Origin: an uncultured Sutterella sp.
Lineage (GTDB): Bacteria > Pseudomonadota > Gammaproteobacteria > Burkholderiales > Burkholderiaceae_F
Assembly (NCBI GenBank): GCA_900764215.1
Contig: CAAFNI010000338.1
Span: 1-26,802, forward strand
DNA: 26,802 bases
Direction: 5' to 3'
This document shows positions 21,808-26,802 of the stretch, piece by piece. The translations under genes were made by a program, and so were the position numbers. The notes under the pieces are model-generated. The model was not told where the DNA came from and did no database searches. It saw only the letters and a list, made by a program, of their open reading frames with translations. Position 1 is the first letter of the stretch. Every line of letters starts with the position of its first letter.

Positions 21808-22419
21808 ATGTTTGACTTTGGTTTCAGTGAGATGCTGGTGATCGGCGTGATCGCCCTCGTGGTTCTCGGGCCCGAGCGTCTCCCCGTGGTCGCACGCACA
21901 GCCGGCGAATGGATCGGCAAGGCTCAGCGCTTTGTTGCCCAGGTTAAGTCGGATATCGACCGCGAAACGGAGCTCTCCGAACTTAAACGCATTCAGGATG
22001 AGGCCAGGGCGCTTGCCGATGACGTCAAGTCAACGGTTGAGAAGTCTGCCGCTCAGATTGAAAGCGACGTCAAGTCCGCTGCCGGCGAAGCTCAGGCCGT
22101 TGCCGAAAAAGCTCAGGACAACCTCAAGGAAATTGAGGAGAAGGCATCCGGCCAGAGTGCAGCAATGTCCAATGATGAGATCGCGGACTTTTACGGCTGG
22201 GGTGACAACTCGGACGGGCCTGCCGCCGAACCCATGTACAAGTGGGAGGAACCCAAGACCTTCACCAAGCGCTATCATGCCGGGCCGTCGGTTGACGAGC
22301 TTGCTCAGGAAATCGCCAAGCTTCGCCGCGAACTCGGCCTTCGCGAAGCTCAGATGGGCGGCAGCAACCGTCGTCTGGCTTCCCGTGCGCGCACCAATCG
22401 TCCGCGCATCTACCGATAA
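21808..22419 (+). CDS. tatB: Twin-arginine translocase subunit TatB
   Basis: TatB forms the twin-arginine signal receptor with TatC. The 203-residue protein opens MFDFGFSEMLVIGVIALVVL, with the acidic E8 typical of TatB, then LGPERLPVVAR (20-30) and an amphipathic helix. A long charged region (about 48-115) rich in A, E, K and D is likely helical or coiled. The C-terminal part (about 125-203) is variable and ends in a very basic tail (SNRRLASRARTNRPRIYR). It is longer than E. coli TatB (171), but this region varies widely. It precedes tatC by 9 bp. Confidence 0.94.
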   Translation: MFDFGFSEMLVIGVIALVVLGPERLPVVARTAGEWIGKAQRFVAQVKSDIDRETELSELKRIQDEARALADDVKSTVEKSAAQIESDVKSAAGEAQAVAEKAQDNLKEIEEKASGQSAAMSNDEIADFYGWGDNSDGPAAEPMYKWEEPKTFTKRYHAGPSVDELAQEIAKLRRELGLREAQMGGSNRRLASRARTNRPRIYR

Positions 22420-22428
22420 AGAACAATC

Positions 22429-23226
22429 ATGGCTGAAAACAACAAACTTCTTGAGGCGCCGGACGATCCCGCGAACGAGCAGCCGCTCGTCAGCCACCTG
22501 ATCGAATTGCGCAATCGCACGGTCAAGGCGTCGATTTCCGTTCTGGTCATCTTCGCCTGCCTTTCGCCTTTCATGAAGCAGATTTTCGACTTTCTGAGCC
22601 AGCCTCTCATGGTCGCGCTGCCTCAGGGCGTGAAGCTTCTGGCAACGGGCGTGGTGGCGCCGTTCATGGTGCCGCTCAAGGTGACGCTCTTTGTGGCGTT
22701 CCTCATTGCGCTGCCGTACGTGCTCTATCAGCTGTGGGCATATGTGGCGCCGGCGCTCTACAGGCGCGAGAAGCGTCTGGCGCTTCCGATTCTGGTCTCC
22801 TCGATCGTGATGTTCGCCGTAGGCATGGCCTACTGCTACTTCATCGTGTTCCGCATGGTGTTCCAGTTCATTGCCGGCTTCTCTCCGGACAGCGTTAATT
22901 TTGCCCCCGACATCGACTCCTACTTCAGCTTTGTGCTGACGATGTTCGTCGCTTTCGGGCTGACTTTTGAGGTGCCGATCGTTGTGATGGTGCTCAATCA
23001 CGTGGGGCTTGCCTCTTACGAAAAGCTTGTGAAGGCGCGTCCCTTCGTGATCGTCGGGGCCTTTGTGATCGCTGCCATCTTTACGCCGCCGGACGTGCTT
23101 TCGCAGTTGCTTTTGGCACTTCCGCTGGTGATCCTCTTCCAGGCCGGCATCTGGTTGGTGAAGTTCTTTGGGAAGTCTCAGGCTGAGATCGACGGCATGC
23201 CCAAGGATGATGAGGATGAAGAGTAA
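22429..23226 (+). CDS. tatC: Twin-arginine translocase subunit TatC
   Basis: TatC is the six-helix membrane core that recognises the RR signal. The 265-residue protein carries the family start SHLIELRNR (22-30), whose E contacts the twin arginines, the periplasmic loop FMVPLKVTLFVAFLIALPYV, YLCxF-like AYCYFIVFRMVFQFI and FGLTFEVPIVVMVLNHVGL. RPFVIVGAFVIAAIFTPPDV follows near the end. The C terminus is acidic (PKDDEDEE). The Shine-Dalgarno is weak. It ends the tatABC unit and is followed by a strong bidirectional terminator. Confidence 0.97.
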   Translation: MAENNKLLEAPDDPANEQPLVSHLIELRNRTVKASISVLVIFACLSPFMKQIFDFLSQPLMVALPQGVKLLATGVVAPFMVPLKVTLFVAFLIALPYVLYQLWAYVAPALYRREKRLALPILVSSIVMFAVGMAYCYFIVFRMVFQFIAGFSPDSVNFAPDIDSYFSFVLTMFVAFGLTFEVPIVVMVLNHVGLASYEKLVKARPFVIVGAFVIAAIFTPPDVLSQLLLALPLVILFQAGIWLVKFFGKSQAEIDGMPKDDEDEE

Positions 23227-23257
23227 GACTCATCAAGCATAAAAACGATCATGAAAA

Positions 23258-23289
23258 AAAAAGCGCATTCCGCAAGGGATGCGCTTTTT
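23258..23289. terminator. Bidirectional terminator between tatC and the HtrA-type protease
   Basis: AAAAAGCGCATTCC (23258-23271) pairs with GGGATGCGCTTTTT (23276-23289) over 14 bp with one G-T pair and a GCAA tetraloop. A-rich and T-rich arms serve both strands. The two genes converge here. Confidence 0.92.
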
Positions 23290-23300
23290 CATGGCACTTG

Positions 23301-24431
23301 TCAGATTGTGTTGATGGCGGCCGGGCCCGCCTTCTCGCGTTCGCGCGCATTTTTCGGGCGTGCGGCTGGTGTTACGACAAGCGTGAGCGTTTGAGCGCCG
23401 CGCAGCACCGCCATTTCGACAGGTTCGCCCGGCTTGAGCCGCGCGATGAGCTGCTGAAGACGGTTGACGCTGAGTATTTCTTCGCCGTTGAGGCTCTTGA
23501 CAATGTCGAATGCGTGCAGACCGGCTTTGCCGGCGGGGCTTTTGACAAGGACGTGGCTTACCATCACACCCTTCGTGACGGCAAGGCCGAGGTCCTGTGC
23601 AAATTCCCGAGAGAGTTGCCGCGGAACGAAGCCCAAGTACCCGCGTTCAACGGTCTTGCCGGCCATGAGACTCGGAAGCACGCGGCTGATGATTGAGCTT
23701 GGAATCGCAAAGCCGATGCCGATAAAGCCGTCCGACTGCTCGGGCGAGAAAATGGCGGTGTTGATGCCGATGAGTTCGCCTTCGGTGTTGAGGAGCGCAC
23801 CGCCCGAATTTCCCTGATTGATGGCCGCGTCTGTTTGGATGAAGTCCTCATAGCTGTTGAGCCCGAGACCGTGACGCCCAAGAGCCGAGATGATCCCGGA
23901 GGTGACCGTTTGTCCGACATCAAAGGGATTGCCGATGGCCAGCACGGCCTGACCTACTTTAAGCTTGGAGGCGTCGCCAATGGAAATGAAGGGAAGCCCG
24001 GTTTCGCCGGAAATCTTGATGAGAGCGAGGTCTGTTTCAGGGTCGCTGCCTATCATGACAGCCTCGGCCTGACCTCCGTCCGGCAGACCGACGTAAAGTT
24101 CAGGAATGGAGGCGACGACGTGATAGTTCGTGAGCACAAATCCATCGGCCGAGACGAGAACGCCGCTTCCGAGCGTATTGAAATCTTCTTCAGGCAGACT
24201 GTTCCAATTGGTGCCGATCTGCTCCGCGCGCTTACCCGGGGTGGCATGCCGTGCAAAAATGGTGACAACAGCGGGAGCCGCACGATCGACGGCGCTGCTG
24301 AAGTCTGGAATATGCACTGTCTGCTGAGCCGGGACAAGCGGGCGCCAGCCGGTGACGGCGGTCAGACCGACCGCAATGCCGGCCGTTACGGTGACGGCTT
24401 GTGCAAAAATAAGCCACAGCTTGCGGATCAT
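23301..24431 (-). CDS. Membrane-anchored HtrA/DegS-type serine protease with one PDZ domain
   Basis: Such proteases degrade or cleave misfolded envelope proteins; DegS specifically triggers the sigma-E response. The frame is open further upstream, but the ATG at 24431 (GGAGG upstream) gives 376 residues with a sensible N terminus: a short basic start and one membrane anchor (about 4-26) without a cleavage site. The trypsin-like domain has the triad H104 (TNYHVV), D134 (ETDLALIKI) and S209 (GNSGGALLN). One PDZ domain covers about 262-355 (GYLGFVPRQ, GVMVSHVLVKSPAGKAGL, GEEILSVNRL). Anchor plus single PDZ gives DegS/AlgW architecture; the gene at this place in Burkholderiales is often labelled degQ, so no symbol is assigned. 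Confidence 0.92.
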   Translation of the reverse strand: MIRKLWLIFAQAVTVTAGIAVGLTAVTGWRPLVPAQQTVHIPDFSSAVDRAAPAVVTIFARHATPGKRAEQIGTNWNSLPEEDFNTLGSGVLVSADGFVLTNYHVVASIPELYVGLPDGGQAEAVMIGSDPETDLALIKISGETGLPFISIGDASKLKVGQAVLAIGNPFDVGQTVTSGIISALGRHGLGLNSYEDFIQTDAAINQGNSGGALLNTEGELIGINTAIFSPEQSDGFIGIGFAIPSSIISRVLPSLMAGKTVERGYLGFVPRQLSREFAQDLGLAVTKGVMVSHVLVKSPAGKAGLHAFDIVKSLNGEEILSVNRLQQLIARLKPGEPVEMAVLRGAQTLTLVVTPAARPKNAREREKAGPAAINTI

Positions 24432-24485
24432 TGAGGGAGACCTCCGAGTCAAACGATTTGGAACAGAAAAAGGGAGTACAACATT

Positions 24486-25238
24486 ATGCAGACTCAAGCC
24501 TTGGTTGATCATCTGAACGTCTATCTTAACGCGGCGTCGTTCAAAGACTACACTCCGAACGGCCTTCAGGTGGAGGGAAAGCCCGAAATTCGCCGCATCG
24601 TGCTCGGTGTGAGTGCTAGCCAAGCGCTTGTTGACCACGCCTGCAGCATTGAGGCCGACTGCATTCTTGTACACCATGGCTGGTTTTGGAAGGGAGAGCG
24701 CCCTGAAGTGGTCGGCATGAAGCGGCGCCGTCTAAAGGCGCTCATGGCACATGACATCAACCTAATTGCCTATCACCTGCCTCTGGATGCGCATGAGGAG
24801 GTTGGCAACAACGCCGAGATCGCCCGAGTGCTTGGGCTTGCAATTGAGGAGCGGGTCGGGGATCATGAACTTCTTTTCCTCGGTCGCCCGAAAACGGGAC
24901 CGATTTCGACTGAGACTTTTGTGGCTCGGGTGTCAGAAGCCTTCGGCGGCATTCGCGTCCAAGTGGGCGCGGCGGGAGAGGAGATTCGTCGGGTGGGATG
25001 GTGTTCCGGCGCCGCTCAGGACGAGCTCGTCGAGGCGGCTTCGCACGGTTGTGACGTTTATATTTCAGGGGAGATTTCTGAACGCACGACCTACGAAGCT
25101 TGGGAAAACGGCATTCTGTATCTTGCCTGCGGGCATCATTCGACGGAGACGCTGGGCATAAGGGCGCTGGGCCGCTATCTCAAGTGCCAATGGCCGGAGC
25201 TTGAAATCTCTTGGTTTGATGATGAAAATCCGGTTTGA
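24486..25238 (+). CDS. Nif3-like dinuclear metal center family protein
   Basis: These conserved proteins (YbgI in E. coli, DUF34) form toroidal hexamers with a two-metal site; the cellular role remains unsettled, with links to GTP cyclohydrolase-like folds. The 250-residue protein keeps the metal ligands: H63 and H64 in LVHHGWFWK, D101 and H103 in YHLPLDAH, H217 or H218 and E221 in CGHHSTET. Length matches the short form lacking the middle insertion. It diverges from the protease gene by 54 bp. In many Burkholderiales the next genes are petABC; here sspA follows instead. Confidence 0.92.
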   Translation: MQTQALVDHLNVYLNAASFKDYTPNGLQVEGKPEIRRIVLGVSASQALVDHACSIEADCILVHHGWFWKGERPEVVGMKRRRLKALMAHDINLIAYHLPLDAHEEVGNNAEIARVLGLAIEERVGDHELLFLGRPKTGPISTETFVARVSEAFGGIRVQVGAAGEEIRRVGWCSGAAQDELVEAASHGCDVYISGEISERTTYEAWENGILYLACGHHSTETLGIRALGRYLKCQWPELEISWFDDENPV

Positions 25239-25318
25239 GCCTGATGGCGGGCATATTGTTACATTTCCGAAATCGCCTAGAGGCACAGTACTATGCAAAC
25301 ATATAAAAATAATACAAG

Positions 25319-25347
25319 TAGAAAATGACAGACAATTCCGCTAAAAT
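25319..25347 (+). promoter_or_regulatory. Probable sigma-70 promoter for sspA
   Basis: TAGAAA (25319-25324) and TAAAAT (25342-25347) are 17 bp apart, in the most A+T-rich patch of the region (about 25293-25330). The predicted start near 25354 leaves a leader of about 60 nt before the sspA ATG. Confidence 0.5.
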
Positions 25348-25412
25348 GCAAAGTCCGGCGCTCTTTGATTCTTGAAGGGCGCATCGACAGTGTGTTCAAA
25401 GGACAAAATCTT

Positions 25413-26015
25413 ATGATGGTGCTTTACTCGGGCATGACCTGCCCGTTCTCTCACAGCTGCCGCTTCGTGCTTTTCGAAAAGGGCTGCGAGTTTGAGATTC
25501 AGGATATTGACATGTTCCAGCCGATCGATGTCAGTTCCCTTAATCCTTACGGTGAAGTGCCGATCCTGCGCGAACGCGAGCTTACGCTTTACCAGGCGGA
25601 AGTGATCAACATGTATATTGATGACCGCTTCCCGCATCCGCAACTGATGCCGCCTGATCCGATGCATCGAGCCCGCGCTCGCCTGTTTCTCTACATTCTC
25701 AATCGAGAAATCTTCTCTCAGGTCCGCATTCTGGAGAACCGCAACCTGAGCGATGAAATGCATGAAAATGCCCGCGGCAAGCTGCGCGATCAGCTCTCAG
25801 TCATCGGCAGCCGCTTGACGAACGGCATGTACCTGCTCGGCGAGGAATTCTCGCTTCTTGACGTCATGCTTGCACCGGTGCTCTGGCGCCTTTCTCACTA
25901 CGGCATCGAGTTGCCGAGAAGCGCTGCGCCGCTCATGACCTACGGCGAACGCCTTTTCTCGCGTCCCGCCTTCATCGATTCGATGACGCCGTCCGAGCGC
26001 GTGATGCGCCGTTGA
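25413..26015 (+). CDS. sspA: Stringent starvation protein A (glutathione S-transferase fold)
   Basis: SspA binds RNA polymerase and modulates transcription under starvation and acid stress; it has a GST fold but no GST activity in E. coli. The frame runs from a TTG at 25365, but the conserved start MMVLYSGMTCPFSHSCRFVL begins at the ATG 25413, with AAAGGA 9 nt upstream, giving 200 residues. The thioredoxin-like N-terminal domain covers about 1-80 (NPYGEVPIL, with the cis-proline-type motif, and QAEVINMYIDDRFP). The helical C-terminal domain follows, with LGEEFSLLDVMLAPVLWRL. It is separated from sspB by 126 bp that hold two hairpins. Confidence 0.93.
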   Translation: MMVLYSGMTCPFSHSCRFVLFEKGCEFEIQDIDMFQPIDVSSLNPYGEVPILRERELTLYQAEVINMYIDDRFPHPQLMPPDPMHRARARLFLYILNREIFSQVRILENRNLSDEMHENARGKLRDQLSVIGSRLTNGMYLLGEEFSLLDVMLAPVLWRLSHYGIELPRSAAPLMTYGERLFSRPAFIDSMTPSERVMRR

Positions 26016-26026
26016 CCGGCAGGTGC

Positions 26027-26111
26027 TGCGGGGAAGGTCCGGATTTCCCGCAGGCGCTGACCAGCAGAGAAACGGTCGCCGGAGTCATGTGCCGCCGGCC
26101 GTTTTGCTTTG
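26027..26111 (+). promoter_or_regulatory. Hairpins in the sspA-sspB gap
   Basis: TGCGGGGAA (26027-26035) pairs with TTTCCCGCA (26044-26052) with one wobble. Further on AAACGG (about 26070-26075) can pair with CCGTTT (about 26099-26104), with CCGG/CCGG inside, and runs into TTTGCTTTG. The second has the outline of a weak terminator and could attenuate sspB transcription. Roles are inference. Confidence 0.35.
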
Positions 26112-26141
26112 ATCCCGCCCTTTTTTGGAGGCATCCTTCAA

Positions 26142-26549
26142 ATGACTGCTCAGACGACGGAACCGAGGCCGATGAAGCCCTATCTGATCAATGCGGTTCT
26201 TGAGTACTGTCGAGACACCGGCACGACGCCTTACGTCATGGTGGCGGTGGATCACGCCTGCCGCGTACCGCAGGAATACGTGCGCGACGGCCGCATCATC
26301 TTCGATCTGACCGATGAGGCCGTGAACCGCTTGGCCATTTCGGACACTGAACTTACCTTTCAGGCGCGCTTCGGCGAAAACAACGAAATATTCGACGTGC
26401 TCGTGCCGCTCAATCGCATCATTGCTGTGACGCCGCTCGAGTGCCAGCAGTTCGCACTTCACTTCGAGGTAACCGAGACGCCTGTCGACGAGCCTGAGGG
26501 ATCCTCTGTGCAGCCGTCGGGCGTGCGGCGGCCGATGCGCGTGAAGTAA
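26142..26549 (+). CDS. sspB: ClpXP adaptor SspB (stringent starvation protein B)
   Basis: SspB binds ssrA-tagged peptides and tethers them to ClpXP. The ATG at 26142 has GGAGG 10 nt upstream and gives 135 residues; an internal ATG (26172, MKPYLINAV) matches the shorter start of some homologs. The substrate-binding fold covers about residues 11-108: KPYLINAVLEYCRDTGTTPYVMV and FDLTDEAVNRLAI. The groove strand follows at TFQARFGENNEIFDVLVPLNRIIAV. The linker is acidic, and the tail RRPMRVK resembles the conserved C-terminal motif (RPxLRVVK-like) that docks on ClpX. It is next to sspA as in most proteobacteria. Confidence 0.92.
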   Translation: MTAQTTEPRPMKPYLINAVLEYCRDTGTTPYVMVAVDHACRVPQEYVRDGRIIFDLTDEAVNRLAISDTELTFQARFGENNEIFDVLVPLNRIIAVTPLECQQFALHFEVTETPVDEPEGSSVQPSGVRRPMRVK

Positions 26550-26556
26550 AAACTGC

Positions 26557-26562
26557 TATAAT
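26557..26562 (+). promoter_or_regulatory. -10 box for tRNA-Thr
   Basis: A perfect TATAAT lies 14 bp before the mature tRNA 5' end, just after the sspB stop. The -35 region would fall inside the sspB 3' end and shows no clear consensus. The distance leaves a very short 5' leader. Confidence 0.5.
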
Positions 26563-26576
26563 CTAATGCTTTTCCA

Positions 26577-26652
26577 GCCTCTTTAGCTCAGTTGGTAGAG
26601 CAACCGCCTTGTAAGCGGTAGGTCATCTGTTCGAGTCAGATAAGGGGCACCA
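26577..26652 (+). tRNA. tRNA-Thr (anticodon UGU)
   Basis: The 76-nt cloverleaf is complete. The acceptor pairs GCCTCTT with AAGGGGC (one G-T pair). The D arm contains AGCTCAGTTGGTAGAGC. The anticodon stem ACCGC/GCGGT carries loop CTTGTAA with anticodon TGT at 26610-26612. The T arm is ATCTG-TTCGAGT-CAGAT, and the 3' CCA is encoded. It reads ACA and, by wobble, other threonine codons. It follows sspB by 27 bp and is followed by its own terminator. Confidence 0.97.
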
Positions 26653-26659
26653 AACACTT

Positions 26660-26694
26660 AACCCGTACCGTTCGACGCGGTACGGGTTTTCTTT
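26660..26694 (+). terminator. Intrinsic terminator after tRNA-Thr
   Basis: AACCCGTACCG (26660-26670) pairs perfectly with CGGTACGGGTT (26678-26688) around TTCGACG, followed by TTCTTT. The group II intron begins directly after the T-rich tail, so this hairpin is also the probable insertion target. Confidence 0.93.
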
Positions 26695-26802
26695 GTGCGC
26701 CCAGCAGCGCACGTGTGTCTATGCGGTGAAAGTCCGCTGTCCGCCCGAACAGGGGAAGGACTAGCAACTCGGCAAGTCGGGGAAGGCAACGACCTCGATG
26801 GA
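26695..26802 (+). mobile_element. Group II intron, 5' end (probably bacterial class C), cut by the window edge
   Basis: The sequence starts GTGCGCCCAGCA, matching the group II 5' consensus GUGYG, and continues with blocks typical of domain I of bacterial introns: GTCTATGCGGTGAAAGTCC (with GCGG/CCGC pairing), GGGGAAGG and GGCAACGACC..ATGGA. Insertion a few bases after an intrinsic terminator hairpin is the known habit of class C introns. Only 108 bases are present, so the reverse transcriptase/maturase gene and the 3' end lie outside. Class assignment rests on location and memory of known 5' ends, not on an alignment. Confidence 0.78.

Noticed and set aside
22030..23001. 323-residue minus-strand open frame across tatB and tatC
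   Set aside because: Histidine-rich antisense translation of tatB/tatC with no recognisable domain.

Overview
The window is an ordinary chromosomal stretch from a betaproteobacterium of the order Burkholderiales. Protein sequences and gene order both point there: the spc/alpha ribosomal block, mlaFEDACB with mlaA inside the operon, lysA-lptM divergent from cyaY, the hinT-tatABC-protease-Nif3 run, and sspA-sspB. The absence of cytochrome bc1 genes, infA and most of the his operon from places where Burkholderiales usually carry them suggests a reduced, low-oxygen, host-associated lineage such as Sutterellaceae. That family placement is inference from synteny, not a database result.

Layout. Positions 1-6500 hold the end of the spc operon (rplR 3' end, rpsE, rpmD, rplO, secY, terminator) and the alpha operon (promoter, rpmJ, rpsM, rpsK, rpsD, rpoA, then rplQ with its own promoter and a terminator). 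Positions 6570-11540 hold hslR on the plus strand, then minus-strand hemB, engB, a GMP reductase (guaC), lysA and the tiny lipoprotein gene lptM. cyaY starts 14 bp from lptM in the opposite direction. mrcA (PBP1A, minus) lies at 11957-14341. A hotdog thioesterase followed by mlaFEDACB (phospholipid transport between outer and inner membrane) fills 14666-18974. murA, a divergent hisI, hinT and tatABC follow up to 23226. A membrane-anchored HtrA-type protease (minus) is divergent from a Nif3-like gene. sspA and sspB, a tRNA-Thr(UGU) with its terminator, and the 5' end of a group II intron close the window.

The genes serve translation and transcription (ribosomal proteins, RpoA, EngB, Hsp15, tRNA), export (SecY, TatABC), envelope building and maintenance (MurA, PBP1A, LysA for diaminopimelate/lysine, Mla, LptM, DegS-like protease), heme and iron-sulfur chemistry (HemB, CyaY), purine salvage (GuaC) and stress or proteolysis control (SspA, SspB).

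The most interesting signals are not a new multi-gene system. They are: (1) an orphan HisI whose DCDxD metal motif reads AADGR, standing alone where a full his operon normally lies; (2) a group II intron beginning a few bases after the tRNA-Thr terminator hairpin, the insertion style of class C introns; (3) unusually structured RNA leaders in front of rpsD, rpoA and rplQ; and (4) divergent lptM/cyaY starts sharing one palindromic Shine-Dalgarno. No CRISPR array, prophage, defence island or insertion sequence other than the intron was seen.
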